A DNA stretch of 64,000 nt from CAIVVT01 sp963838205 (GTDB lineage Bacteria; Acidobacteriota; Terriglobia; Bryobacterales; Bryobacteraceae): contig CAWIQF010000015.1 in the NCBI GenBank assembly GCA_963838205.1, positions 372,001-436,000 on the forward strand, in the 5' to 3' direction. The position numbers and the translations under genes were made by a program. The notes under the pieces are model-generated. The model made no database searches. It saw nothing but the letters and a program-made list of their open reading frames with translations, and was not told the origin of the DNA. The stretch's first letter is position 1. Each line of letters starts with the position of its first letter. Positions 26,235 through 35,438 of the stretch are shown in pieces.

Positions 26235-27434
26235 TCAGTCTGAGCCGGGAAAGCCGCCGGGGCGGTGCTGGCGGAACGGGAACGTTGCGTCCTTGATCGG
26301 CGTGCCGACGACCTCGATGCGCCGCAGGTCGCGCGTTCCGAGGCCCCGAGTTTCAGCCAACTCCAGGAAGCTGTCGCAGCGGTCGAAGGGCTGCTGACCG
26401 TGCGTCGCCGCTGGATCGTAGCCCATCACGGCGGTACTGACGGCGTCGGTGCAGACCGGGTTGAGGCCCGCGATCAGCACGCCGGGCGATCCGATGCGCA
26501 TGGTCCGGCCCATCCACGGGCCTTCGCCGCCGAGCATCGTGGTGATGCCGTCGATGATGGTGAGGTGCACGGGCAGCGCCGCGCAGACGTCCACGACAAT
26601 GCGCGGCATGCGGTAACCCTGATCGCGCGAAGAGGAGGGGTCGAGCTCCTGCGGCGCGCTCTTGGACGGCCCGCGGTGGCCATCGTGCATCAGATCGCGG
26701 CCGCCGCGCGCGTTGACGGACGGTTCGTCTTTCCCCGCCCCATCGCCGTAAATCGTGATCGGCGTCGCGCCGAACATGTTCTTCATCCCCAGCGTGATGC
26801 CGACGGTCCCGTGCTCCTTCAGCTTGGCCATGGAGACGACCACGTCGCTCTCATCGTAGGCATGGTTGAAATCGAAACCCGGGAAGATGTAGGCGCCGCG
26901 CGGAGCCATCAGCCGGTGATAGCGCGTGCCGCGGCCCAGCACGTTCGTGTTCTCCATCTCGACGTTGGGCGCCGCGTTCAGCAAATCGTTCGGATCCCAG
27001 CCCGCGTCGAGCATAAACTCTTCGAGCGGGTCGCTCGAAATGAAGCAGCCCTCGAGAATGCGGATGCGTTTGGCGCCGGCGGCGGCCATCAGCCGGATAG
27101 TTGCGCCGACCACCGCGGGGTGGGTGTAGTGCGAGAGTTCCGAGGGAACGGTTCCGAAGCGTTGGCGCGGGGAGCCGGTCAGGTTCAGCTTCAGCGCCAC
27201 GGTCTTGCCGGCGACGAGTTTACCCAAGCCGCCCAGTTGATCGAACATCCGGCCCAGCGTGGGCGTCAGCTCCGCGCCGTAGCTGAGGCAGCGGGCCACG
27301 CTGACCGCGGCCGACGGGGCCAGCGGATTGAAAACCGCCGCCTTCCTCGAACAGGCCGGCACGACCAGCGCCGCGAGGCCGGCAAGCGCCTGGCGGCGGG
27401 AGAAACCGGAACGTTGGCAGGGATGATCAGGCAT
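26235..27434 (-). CDS. DUF362 domain exported protein
   Basis: 399 residues. N-terminus FSRRQALAGLAALVVPACS carries a twin-arginine-like signal with a cysteine that could be lipidated. The body is a DUF362 protein: VALKLNLTG, HYTHPAVVGATIRLMAAAGAKRI, VVSMAKLKEHGTVGITLGMKNMFG, and ALPVHLTIIDGITTMLGGEGPW. DUF362 proteins often carry ferredoxin-like or dehydrogenase-like roles but no Fe-S cysteine cluster is seen here. Last gene of the GH51 unit; its start overlaps the upstream gene by eight bases. Confidence 0.82.
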   Translation of the reverse strand: MPDHPCQRSGFSRRQALAGLAALVVPACSRKAAVFNPLAPSAAVSVARCLSYGAELTPTLGRMFDQLGGLGKLVAGKTVALKLNLTGSPRQRFGTVPSELSHYTHPAVVGATIRLMAAAGAKRIRILEGCFISSDPLEEFMLDAGWDPNDLLNAAPNVEMENTNVLGRGTRYHRLMAPRGAYIFPGFDFNHAYDESDVVVSMAKLKEHGTVGITLGMKNMFGATPITIYGDGAGKDEPSVNARGGRDLMHDGHRGPSKSAPQELDPSSSRDQGYRMPRIVVDVCAALPVHLTIIDGITTMLGGEGPWMGRTMRIGSPGVLIAGLNPVCTDAVSTAVMGYDPAATHGQQPFDRCDSFLELAETRGLGTRDLRRIEVVGTPIKDATFPFRQHRPGGFPGSD

Positions 27435-28710
27435 GCTCGTGTTCCAATTTTACGCCAATATATACAGAAACGTCAGGTAAAACGATTTCAGGGCGCGCCG
27501 GATTGCCCGTCAGTTTCGCGGCCGCGGGCGAAGCGGTCCCGGGGGCGTGGAAGCGCGCAGACTTAACTGGACGGTTCACCTGCAGCACAACCTCGTGGCC
27601 GGGCGATTCGCCGCCGTAGTTGATGATATGGACGAGCGAGCCAGTGCCGTCCGGCGCGGAGGCGGTGTGAGTGTGCAGCAATCCGCCGTTGAACAGGCGC
27701 GCCGGGTCGTAGCGCTTGCTCGTCATGAGATGAGCGTCGCTCGCCAGGGTCCAGGGATCGTCGAACGCGGCCCGTGCCACGGCTACGCGGCCGTCCCCCA
27801 GGGCATAGATATCGAAGCGCGGGTGCGGATGCTGGTTCAGCGGCTTCAAGCCGGTAAAGCCCGGCGCGGCGGCTGGGCCGGCGATCACGAGTCCGCCTTT
27901 GCGGGCAAAGGATTGGAGCAGGGCCGAGAGTTTGGGAGCGGGTGCGGCCTGGTCCAGATACAAAGCCGCGCGGCGATTTTGGAAGTCGGTTTCCGCAGCG
28001 GCCGGAGCAAACACCGGCCAGAACGGCGCCTGCTGGCGGGCCGCCAGCAGCATGGTCTCGCCGGCTACGTATTCGTTGTCGCCGCTGAAGTCGGAAAGGA
28101 CGATCAGCGGAGCCACGGCGGGCCAGGCGCGCCAGGCCGAGTGCGCCTCCTGCCAGCGGGCTCGCGCCGCCAGGCTCTTCCAGTCATCCATGGCTCGCGA
28201 CTGGCCGCCGGCGAGCGCCGTGGCGAACTCCGGCGGCAGCCACAGCGGACGCCGGCCGCCGTAGGCGAAAGCTTCGGCCAGCAGCAGGTGCAGGTGCGCC
28301 TGGCGCACCGTGCGCGGGTCTTTGGGAGGATCGGAACGCACCCATACGGCGCGCCCGCCGCCGCGCGACCGCGCATACAGATACAGCCAGCCGTTGGCGT
28401 CGAGCCACGGCTCGCCGGTCGGACCGGCGGTCCCGTCGGCCACGCCTTTCCACGAATAGGCCGGCCAGAAGCCGTCGCCAATGGCCAGGACGTCGGCCGA
28501 TTGCGCCCAGTCCACATCCTTCCACGCGTGCCAGGCGACGGCCGGCGCCTGGAGACCGGCGGCGCGCGCGGCCGCGGCCAGCGCGGGGGGCGGGGCGGCC
28601 TTGAACGCAAGCGCATTGAAGGGCGTATCGCGCAACAGGCTCAACTGGCCGGCTCCCCATTGCGCGGGCCATTCGATCGGGATCCAATCGGCGGGCGTCA
28701 TATTGCTCAC
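27427..28710 (-). CDS. Unknown protein, possible GATase-like and beta-sandwich domains
   Basis: 427 residues, not recognised with confidence. The middle (about 200-310; VLSDFSGDNEYVAGETMLLA, then RKGGLVIAGPAAAPGF) resembles the GATase-like domain that follows the catalytic barrel in some glycoside hydrolases; the end (SLVHIINYGGES to DVSVYIGVKLEHEHA) looks like a beta-sandwich. There is no clear catalytic barrel or signal peptide. The GTG at 28710 overlaps the GH51 stop by four bases (GTGA); an ATG at 28701 is an alternative. The tight coupling to GH51 suggests carbohydrate-related work. Confidence 0.6.
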   Translation of the reverse strand: MSNMTPADWIPIEWPAQWGAGQLSLLRDTPFNALAFKAAPPPALAAAARAAGLQAPAVAWHAWKDVDWAQSADVLAIGDGFWPAYSWKGVADGTAGPTGEPWLDANGWLYLYARSRGGGRAVWVRSDPPKDPRTVRQAHLHLLLAEAFAYGGRRPLWLPPEFATALAGGQSRAMDDWKSLAARARWQEAHSAWRAWPAVAPLIVLSDFSGDNEYVAGETMLLAARQQAPFWPVFAPAAAETDFQNRRAALYLDQAAPAPKLSALLQSFARKGGLVIAGPAAAPGFTGLKPLNQHPHPRFDIYALGDGRVAVARAAFDDPWTLASDAHLMTSKRYDPARLFNGGLLHTHTASAPDGTGSLVHIINYGGESPGHEVVLQVNRPVKSARFHAPGTASPAAAKLTGNPARPEIVLPDVSVYIGVKLEHEHA

Positions 28711-30308
28711 AGCAGCTCGATCTCCAGCTTAGTCACGGAGGCGGGCGCCAACCGCGCGACGAACTGCGGCCCGGACGCGGTCAGAGCCTCGGTGCGCGGC
28801 TCGACGGTGTGAGGCGCGTCGAAGGTGTTGTGAGCCCGCAGGTCCGTGTGGCTGAGCACCGTGGCTTGCACTGATTTTACAGACGCACCGCGCAGGCGGA
28901 TTGTTCGCTCGGCTGGTGAATCGGTGCGCGCGTGGACCAGGGTCAACGTCAGGGTCTTGTCTTTGATGGATGCGGAGCCGCTCAGCTCGGGTAGCGGCGG
29001 CAGGTTCGCGCCGCGGCGCAGTTCCGTGTCGATCGCGGCCGGCACTTTGGCGCCGCCCTGGTGGGCCGCGTACATGGCAAAGACGTGGTAGTTGGGGGTC
29101 ACGGTGAACTTGTCCTCGTAGGCCAGGAACAGGCCGTGGAGGCAGTTGATCATCTGCGCCACGCAGGCCATGCCGACCTTCTCGGGATGGCGCTGGAAAG
29201 TGTCGAGCGTCAGCCCCGCGATGAGCGCGTCGCGCAGCGCGGATTGCTGGGCAAAGATGTAGGCCGGAGCGGGCTCGGTGCCGACGTTGTGCCAGGCGCC
29301 CCACTCGTCGATGGCGAGCTTCACATGGCGGCCGGGATCGTGGACGGCGAGCGCGCCCCAATGGCGCTCAATGAGAGCCTCCATGCGATTGGCCCGCGCC
29401 AGCAGCTCGTACCACTCATCGTTCGTGAAATCGATCGGCGACTTGCCGGCCGTGCCGCAGTAATAATGCAGCGCCCAGCCCCAGACCCGGTCCACGAGCC
29501 CCGGATTCTTGGCCGCGAGAGAGGCGAAAAAGCGCTCGGTCCAGGCGATATTGTCGCCGTCCGGACCGGAGGCGATGAAGGCCAGCGGGACGCCCATGCC
29601 GGGCGTCCAGGCGGTGTAGCGGCGGAACGCAGTCGAGTACTCCTCGGGCGTCATGTCGCCGCCGCAGCCCCAGCTCTCGTTGCCCACGCCCCACAGGCGG
29701 ACGTTGAACGGATCGCGGTCGCCGCCCTGTTCTCGCAGGCGCGCCAACGTGGTCGAGCCGGCCGGCGCGTTGCAGTAGTCGATCCACTCGTAGAAATCCT
29801 TGGCCGGCAGGCTCCTGACGTTGCCGGCAATGTAAGGCGCGGCGCCGGTGAGCCGGCAGAACCGCACGAACTCCGAAGTGCCGAACGCGTTGGGCTCGAA
29901 GCGCTGCGGGCCGCCGGCCTGTTTGGCGAGCGCTTCCGAGTCCATCCAGAAGCTGGTGCGCACCGGCCGTGCGGCGCGCGGACCGACGCCGTCACGCCAG
30001 TTGTAGGAATCGGCGAAGCAGCCACCCGGCCAGCGGATCACCGGCGGGCGCAGCGGTTTCAAGGCATCGACCAGGGCCTTCCGGATTCCTCCGACATTGG
30101 GGACGCGGCTCTCTTCGCCGACCCACACGCCGTCGTAGATCACGCCGCCCAGGTGTTCGATGAAGTGGCCGTGCAACAGGGGTGAAATCGTGGGGCCGGG
30201 ACGGCTTGGATCCAGGTCGATGAAAGCAGTCGAGTTGTTAGCCGATCGGGCGGCCAGGGCGTATGCGGACGCACCACAAGCGGAAGTTAGAAAATGCCTT
30301 CTAAACAT
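28707..30308 (-). CDS. Alpha-L-arabinofuranosidase (GH51), exported
   Basis: 533 residues. Signal peptide MFRRHFLTSACGASAYALAA, RR-type. The enzyme removes L-arabinofuranosyl side chains from plant polysaccharides. GH51 hallmarks: HGHFIEHLGGVIYDG near the N-terminus, IRWPGGCFADSYNW, the acid/base Glu in WGVGNESWG and the nucleophile Glu in LAIDEWGAWHN. The C-terminal beta domain is present. Start ATG at 30308 has AGGTG about seven bases upstream. First gene of a three-gene minus-strand operon. Confidence 0.92.
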   Translation of the reverse strand: MFRRHFLTSACGASAYALAARSANNSTAFIDLDPSRPGPTISPLLHGHFIEHLGGVIYDGVWVGEESRVPNVGGIRKALVDALKPLRPPVIRWPGGCFADSYNWRDGVGPRAARPVRTSFWMDSEALAKQAGGPQRFEPNAFGTSEFVRFCRLTGAAPYIAGNVRSLPAKDFYEWIDYCNAPAGSTTLARLREQGGDRDPFNVRLWGVGNESWGCGGDMTPEEYSTAFRRYTAWTPGMGVPLAFIASGPDGDNIAWTERFFASLAAKNPGLVDRVWGWALHYYCGTAGKSPIDFTNDEWYELLARANRMEALIERHWGALAVHDPGRHVKLAIDEWGAWHNVGTEPAPAYIFAQQSALRDALIAGLTLDTFQRHPEKVGMACVAQMINCLHGLFLAYEDKFTVTPNYHVFAMYAAHQGGAKVPAAIDTELRRGANLPPLPELSGSASIKDKTLTLTLVHARTDSPAERTIRLRGASVKSVQATVLSHTDLRAHNTFDAPHTVEPRTEALTASGPQFVARLAPASVTKLEIELL

Positions 30309-30458
30309 GGGAGACACCTGAATGTGAGCCCAGAGTATCACAAGCGAATCAATTGCAGGACCAGACCACCGGCGCCGGGCGTAACCAGGCGCCGGGCGCA
30401 CACCGGGCCCATCCGGGTCAGGCAGTGCCCGCTATCGTCTGACTCCTGAGTGGAGTGG

Positions 30459-31718
30459 TCACTTGGCCGGCGGCGGCTCGCGTGTGGGATATGGAAAACC
30501 CTTCCAATCCGCAGCCGCGCGGCCGTTGCGATCCCACGTCACCTGGCCGCCTTTAATAGTCACTTCGGCCAGGATGCGGCGCGTGCCGTCGAAGCGCGCT
30601 CCGGCCGAATCGAGGAAGCCGAATTGGCCCTCCTCGACTCTCAGCAGCGTCACGTCGGCGACGGCGCCGGCCGACAGGTGCCCGAGTTCTTCATGCTGAA
30701 TCTCGCGCGCGGCGTTCCAGGTGGACATGGCGATCACGCGCGGCAGCGGCGCGCCCAGGATCAGCACCTTGGACATGGTTTCGGTGAAGTCTTTCATGCC
30801 GCCGTTCATGCTGCCGGTGTGCAGGTCGGTGGAAATGGAATCGGGCCAGAAGCCGGCACGCGTCGCGGGCACGGCCACCTTCCAATAGAAGCTGCCGCCG
30901 CCGTGGCCCAGGTCGAAAATGATGCCGCGCTGGCGGCCTGCGACCATGGCCGGATTCAAGGTGCCGTCGGCCAGCAGTTCCTCGCGGTGGCCGGAGTAGC
31001 AGTGCGTGTAGATGTCCCCCGGCCGCAACTTCTCGAGGAACAAGCTCTTGATGTTGCGCTGCGGATCGTCGAGCCAGCCGAAATCGACCATCACGGGCAT
31101 ATGGACCAGCTCGCCTGCTTTCACCGCGGCCTCCACCGACGGCCAGCCCGGGCCGAAGTAGTGCGCCGTCTTGAAGCCGACCACGATGCCGGGGTTCTCG
31201 CGGGCGACCGCGGCGGCGCGCTCCGGCTGCATCTCCGCCGGATCGGTCTCGGTCCAGTCGCCCATGCCGGGGCCGTAGATGTTGACGAACGCCAGCACGC
31301 GCGTCTGCGCGCGGTCGATCACGCGCTGGCGGAAATCGGCGAAGTTGCGCCAGCCGGCGGTGCCCGCATCGACCATCGTAGTGACGCCGGAGCGGAACGA
31401 GAAGGCGTCGGGCGGGACGCCGAGGTCGGAGTACGCGCCTTTGCCGCCCTGGCCGGGGTAGAGATGGACGTGGATATCGATCAGTCCCGGGACCACCACG
31501 AGGCCGGCGGCGTCAACGACGCGCTTGGCCTCGGTGGCGGGAATCGACGCGGCGACGCGGGCGATTTTGCCGCCGGCGATGGCCACGTCGGCGACCGCAT
31601 CGAGACCGTTCTTGGGATCGATCACGCGCCCGCCGCGGATCAGCAGATCGTACGGTTGAGCGTACGTCAGGAGTGTGCAACCGGTCATCATCAGGAGCTT
31701 CCACAGCATACGCTGCAT
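30459..31718 (-). CDS. Exported amidohydrolase/deacetylase family
   Basis: 419 residues, N-terminus hydrophobic and signal-like (TGCTLLTYAQ). Amidohydrolase of the D-aminoacylase/dihydroorotase-like group (EF_0837-type). Features: LLIRGGRVIDPKNGLD, GLIDIHVHLYPG (HxH), VGFKTAHYFGPG (Lys region), DIYTHCYSGHREEL, and STDLHTGSMNGG (Asp). Metal-binding residues appear intact. Likely periplasmic; substrate unknown. Start ATG at 31718 or 31709 (no clear ribosome site at either). It lies 150 bases upstream of the GH51 gene on the same strand; that gap holds a direct repeat GGCGCCGGGCG. Confidence 0.8.
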   Translation of the reverse strand: MQRMLWKLLMMTGCTLLTYAQPYDLLIRGGRVIDPKNGLDAVADVAIAGGKIARVAASIPATEAKRVVDAAGLVVVPGLIDIHVHLYPGQGGKGAYSDLGVPPDAFSFRSGVTTMVDAGTAGWRNFADFRQRVIDRAQTRVLAFVNIYGPGMGDWTETDPAEMQPERAAAVARENPGIVVGFKTAHYFGPGWPSVEAAVKAGELVHMPVMVDFGWLDDPQRNIKSLFLEKLRPGDIYTHCYSGHREELLADGTLNPAMVAGRQRGIIFDLGHGGGSFYWKVAVPATRAGFWPDSISTDLHTGSMNGGMKDFTETMSKVLILGAPLPRVIAMSTWNAAREIQHEELGHLSAGAVADVTLLRVEEGQFGFLDSAGARFDGTRRILAEVTIKGGQVTWDRNGRAAADWKGFPYPTREPPPAK

Positions 31719-31845
31719 CGTAGCAGGAGCGGCCGGAGGGCGCACTCTCACGGGCGCGCGGGCCGCGCTTCATTTCGTAAGGCATTTGCCGGCCGATAGC
31801 GAGCCGAGCCGCGGGCTGCCCGGATTTGCTATATTCCGACTCCGG

Positions 31846-31888
31846 GCCGGCTTCGCCCGCTTGCGGGCGATAGTCCGGGCGAGCCGGC
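31846..31888 (+). promoter_or_regulatory. Nested hairpins in the leader of the methyltransferase gene
   Basis: A 14-base arm (31846-31859, GCCGGCTTCGCCCG) pairs with CGGGCGAGCCGGC (31876-31888) with one bulged base. A competing inner hairpin CGCCCGC-TT-GCGGGCG (31854-31869) cannot form at the same time. The structure ends eight bases before the ATG at 31896, where no Shine-Dalgarno site is visible. It could affect translation; no function is shown. Confidence 0.35.
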
Positions 31889-31895
31889 TTTCCAG

Positions 31896-32741
31896 ATGCA
31901 GTCAGGACGACCAAGCCGCACCGCGCTGGGAGCCGCCGCGCATCGCGCCGTCCACCAGGTGCTGGAGTACGGCAGCATCTTCTCCGATCCCCTGGCCGTG
32001 CGCATCCTGGGAGCGGAGGCCGAAGCGGCTGTCCGCGATGCGGAAAAAGATCCGTCCAGACGCCGGCTGCGGCTGTTCATCGCGGTGCGAACGCGCTTTG
32101 CCGAAGACGCCCTGGCGGCAGCAGCCGCACGCGGCGTGCGCCAGTTAGTGGTGCTTGGGGCGGGCCTCGACACGTATGCCTACCGCAGCGCCTTGGGGGA
32201 AAGCCTGCGCGTGTTCGAGGTGGATCACCCGGCGACTCAGGCCTGGAAGCGCCAACGGCTGGCCGAGGCGGCAATTCCCGTGCCCCGCACGCTCACCTTC
32301 GCGCCGGTCGATTTCGAGCGGGAGAGTCTGGCGGCCGGCCTGGCCGTCGCGGGGTACGACGCGGCGCAGCAGACGTTCTTCACCTGGTTGGGCGTCGTGC
32401 CTTACCTGACGGAGCAGGCCGTCTTTTCGACGCTCGGCTTTATCGCCCGCCTGCCAGGGGGCGCCCACGTTGTTTTCGACTACGGCAATCCCCGCGCCGC
32501 GGAGGCCGGCCAGGATGAGCACGCCGCCGCCCGAGGGGCGCTGGCGGCGCGCGTCAACTCATTGGGAGAGGCCTTCCGAAGCCACTTTGAGACGGCTGCG
32601 CTCAACGCCAGGCTGGCGGCCCTGGGCTTTCGCGAAATCGAAGATCTCGGTCCGGCGTCGATCCGGGAGCGTTACTTTGCGGGCCGCGGAGGCGCGGTGG
32701 GCGACAGGGGCGGCCACATCGTGCGCGCGACGACGGTTTGA
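31896..32741 (+). CDS. Class I SAM-dependent methyltransferase, TIGR00027/LCMT-type
   Basis: 281 residues. Matches the leucine-carboxyl-methyltransferase-like family common in actinobacteria and acidobacteria. Motifs: ALGAAAHRAVHQ and IFSDPLAVRILG at the start, the SAM-binding VVLGAGLDTYAYR, the acidic loop RVFEVDHPATQAWKR, and TFFTWLGVVPYLTEQ. Such proteins methylate carboxylates or small molecules; no substrate can be inferred. The radical SAM gene follows after 142 bases on the same strand, so a shared pathway is possible but unproven. Confidence 0.88.
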   Translation: MQSGRPSRTALGAAAHRAVHQVLEYGSIFSDPLAVRILGAEAEAAVRDAEKDPSRRRLRLFIAVRTRFAEDALAAAAARGVRQLVVLGAGLDTYAYRSALGESLRVFEVDHPATQAWKRQRLAEAAIPVPRTLTFAPVDFERESLAAGLAVAGYDAAQQTFFTWLGVVPYLTEQAVFSTLGFIARLPGGAHVVFDYGNPRAAEAGQDEHAAARGALAARVNSLGEAFRSHFETAALNARLAALGFREIEDLGPASIRERYFAGRGGAVGDRGGHIVRATTV

Positions 32742-32782
32742 GGCCGGTGGACCCTCCTCACGCGGCCGACACCTCAGATTCG

Positions 32783-32824
32783 CGATGGCGCCACCCTGCG
32801 GCCATTGTCATGGAGGCGCCATCG
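32783..32824 (+). repeat. 10-bp inverted repeat before the radical SAM gene
   Basis: CGATGGCGCC (32783-32792) and GGCGCCATCG (32815-32824) are perfect inverted copies separated by 22 bases. It lies in the 142-base gap between the methyltransferase and radical SAM genes, 60 bases before the latter's ATG. No T-run follows, so it is not a standard terminator; an operator or RNA hairpin is possible. Confidence 0.45.
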
Positions 32825-32883
32825 AATCGCATCGACAGATTTGCAGACCTTTTGATACGATTAAGGTTCCCCCCGGATCAACG

Positions 32884-33906
32884 ATGCGTAAAGTCTCACT
32901 CCGCGAATCACTTCGGGTCATCCAGCAGGGCAGCCTGAACTGGTTTTCCGGCCGCCCGGTCGTGGTGTCCTTCGAGGTCACCGATTCGTGCAACTGCTAT
33001 TGCCGGCATTGCGACCACGGCGGCCCGCGGGACGAGACCAGCCAGCTCAAGCCGGAACAGTACGCCGAGTACATGCGCGTGCTGAAGCCGTGCGTGGTGC
33101 AGATTTCCGGGGGCGAGCCGCTGCTGCGCGACGACGTCGTCGAAATCGTCCGCACCATCAAGCAGCCCAACGACCTGCCGTACATCATCCTGGTTTCCAA
33201 CTGGGCCCTGATGACGCCCGAGCGCTACGTCGCCCTGCACCACGCCGGCGTGACGCAGTTCTCGGTCAGCCTGGATTTCCCCGACCGGCGGCACGACGAG
33301 TTTCGCCGCCACCCGGGCCTGTTCGACCAGCTCAGCGACATGGTGCCGCGCTGCGCCAGCTACGGCTTCGACGATATCGTCCTGAACACCTGCATCCACA
33401 GCGAGAACGTAGGCGAAATCAACCGCGCCGCCGACAAGGCCCAGGAGTGGGGCGTCAACATCGCCTACAGCGCCTACTCGCCGCGCCGCACCGGGTGCCA
33501 GGAGCTGTTCCTGACGCGGCCGGCGGACCTCGAAACGCTGCGCCGGGAGATCGCCGGAATCCAGCAGCGCCAGGACTCGCGGCACACCATCGTCACGCCC
33601 CGCACGACGCTCGACCAGACGCAGGAGTACTTCGAGACCGGCAGCGCGCCAGGCTGCAAAGCCGGGCTGCGTTTCCTGGTGGTGACCGCCGACGGGAAGC
33701 TGCAGCCGTGCTCGATGCATTTCAAACGCTACGAATTGCACGAGCAGGAGCGCATGGTGCGCGAGTTCACCGAGACCAATCACTGCGACGAATGCTACGT
33801 CGCGATCCGCTCGAACCTCGACAAGACCTTTCCCCAGATTCTGGGCGAGAACGTCGCGCGCTACTTCTCCTTCAAACCGGGCGACAATTCCAACGGCGCC
33901 TGCTGA
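32884..33906 (+). CDS. Radical SAM protein with C-terminal Cys-rich region
   Basis: 340 residues. The radical-SAM cluster motif is C36-x3-C40-x2-C43 within SCNCYCRHC, with an extra Cys38; GGEPLLR follows as the SAM-contact motif. C-terminal cysteines (GCKAGLRF, QPCSMHF, HCDECYV and the last residue Cys340) suggest a second cluster or a SPASM/Twitch-like domain, as in HpnH- and MoaA-like proteins. Reaction unknown. The start at 32884 is chosen because the open frame upstream overlaps the methyltransferase in another frame. It follows an inverted repeat at 32783-32824. Confidence 0.85.
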   Translation: MRKVSLRESLRVIQQGSLNWFSGRPVVVSFEVTDSCNCYCRHCDHGGPRDETSQLKPEQYAEYMRVLKPCVVQISGGEPLLRDDVVEIVRTIKQPNDLPYIILVSNWALMTPERYVALHHAGVTQFSVSLDFPDRRHDEFRRHPGLFDQLSDMVPRCASYGFDDIVLNTCIHSENVGEINRAADKAQEWGVNIAYSAYSPRRTGCQELFLTRPADLETLRREIAGIQQRQDSRHTIVTPRTTLDQTQEYFETGSAPGCKAGLRFLVVTADGKLQPCSMHFKRYELHEQERMVREFTETNHCDECYVAIRSNLDKTFPQILGENVARYFSFKPGDNSNGAC

Positions 33907-34014
33907 GCGGCGATTCCCTATTCAAGCCGGCCCATTGCGCCGCCCGACTCGCCGCGCCGCGCGCGAGAGTGATAGCGTAACGGTCATCAGAGGCGATACA
34001 CAGGAGAGAAAACC

Positions 34015-35211
34015 ATGGCAGGCATCCAGCGGAGAACTTTACTTGGCGCGGCGGGCGCGGCGCTGACCGCAGCCTGCGCCGGCGAGGCCCAGGCGGACAC
34101 GCCGCCGGTGCGCACCGGCCCCGGGTTGGACTTGCGCGACTATCAGCCGCGCAGCATGCTGCACGTGCCGGAAACGAAGGTCCCGCGAGCGAAGTTTCCG
34201 GTCATCGATATTCACACGCACCTGAGTTTCTCCCAGAAGTCCGTGAAGGGGGTTTCCTTCGGCGAGGAGCGGATCTTTCTCGAGCCGCCGCAGGGACTGC
34301 TGATGGTGATGGACCGGAGAAACATCCGGATGCTGGTCAACCTGACGGGAGGGGTCGGCAGCGGGCTGCGGGAAGGCGTGGCGCGTTACGACCGCGCGCA
34401 CGCGGGCCGCTTCTTCACGTTCACCGAACCCTGGTACAGCCGGCTCCTGGAACCCAACTACCCCCGGTTCCAGGCCGATGAAATCGCACGCGCGCACAAG
34501 GACGGCGCGCGCGGGCTGAAGGTCTTGAAGACGCTGGGGCTGTATTTGCGCGAAAAAATCACCGAGGGTCCGCTGGTAAAAGTGGACGACCGGCGCTTCG
34601 ACCCGATGTGGGAAGCATGCGCGGCGCTCAAGATGCCGGTGGCGATTCACGTCTCCGATCCGGAGGCGTTTTTCCTGCCCATCGACCGCTTTAACGAACG
34701 CTGGGAGGAATTGTACAACCATCCCGACTGGTCCTTCCACGGCCGGGATTTTCCGAGCAATCAGGCAATCCTGGAGGCACGCAACCGGGTCTATGCGCGC
34801 CACCCGAAGACGCAGTTCATCACGCTGCACTTCGGCAACGACGCCGAGAACCTGCCCTACGTGGCGGAGTGCATGGACAAGTTCCCGAACATGCACGTGG
34901 ACCTCGCGGCGCGCATCGGCGAACTGGGCCGGCAGCCGCGGGCCGCGCGGAAGTTCTTCGACCGTTACCAGGACCGGATCCTGTTCGGAACCGATGCCGT
35001 GCCGCACGGCGACGACACGCCGCAGCAGGTGTTCGGCGACAAGCTGTACGAGATTTACTATCGCTTCCTCGAGACCGAGGACGAGTACTTTAACTACGCA
35101 CCGGCCGTCGTGCCGCCGCAGGGCCGCTGGCAGATTTATGGTATCGGCCTCCCGGATTCGATTCTGAAGAAGGTCTACCATGCCAATGCGGAGCGGTTGT
35201 TGGCGCTCTAA
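34015..35211 (+). CDS. Exported amidohydrolase-2 family protein
   Basis: 398 residues. The N-terminus IQRRTLLGAAGAALTAACAG carries an RR motif and a cysteine, consistent with Tat export or lipidation. The amidohydrolase-2 barrel shows FPVIDIHTHLSF (HxH), MPVAIHVSDPEAF (His), ITLHFGNDAEN (His) and ILFGTDAVPHG (Asp). Such proteins hydrolyse or decarboxylate aromatic and lactone substrates; the substrate here is not known. AGGAG and the ATG at 34015 are well placed. Confidence 0.85.
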   Translation: MAGIQRRTLLGAAGAALTAACAGEAQADTPPVRTGPGLDLRDYQPRSMLHVPETKVPRAKFPVIDIHTHLSFSQKSVKGVSFGEERIFLEPPQGLLMVMDRRNIRMLVNLTGGVGSGLREGVARYDRAHAGRFFTFTEPWYSRLLEPNYPRFQADEIARAHKDGARGLKVLKTLGLYLREKITEGPLVKVDDRRFDPMWEACAALKMPVAIHVSDPEAFFLPIDRFNERWEELYNHPDWSFHGRDFPSNQAILEARNRVYARHPKTQFITLHFGNDAENLPYVAECMDKFPNMHVDLAARIGELGRQPRAARKFFDRYQDRILFGTDAVPHGDDTPQQVFGDKLYEIYYRFLETEDEYFNYAPAVVPPQGRWQIYGIGLPDSILKKVYHANAERLLAL

Positions 35212-35438
35212 AAGGGCGAGGTCGGGTTCGCGCCAACCACCGCTTCCCGCGGGCGCGGCGCGGTACGGAGGCGCGAGTGAAAGCGCGCGCTCCCCACGAG
35301 CGCCGGATCTCGCATTCAGCGCTTTGGCCACAATAGGACTTCCCACCGGGACGGACTAACGGTATTCTCTAAAGGATCGGTCGCGCCTGGAGTGCGGCGC
35401 TTCTGAGATGGTCCGAGGAGTGGTCTAAGGAGAGAGGA

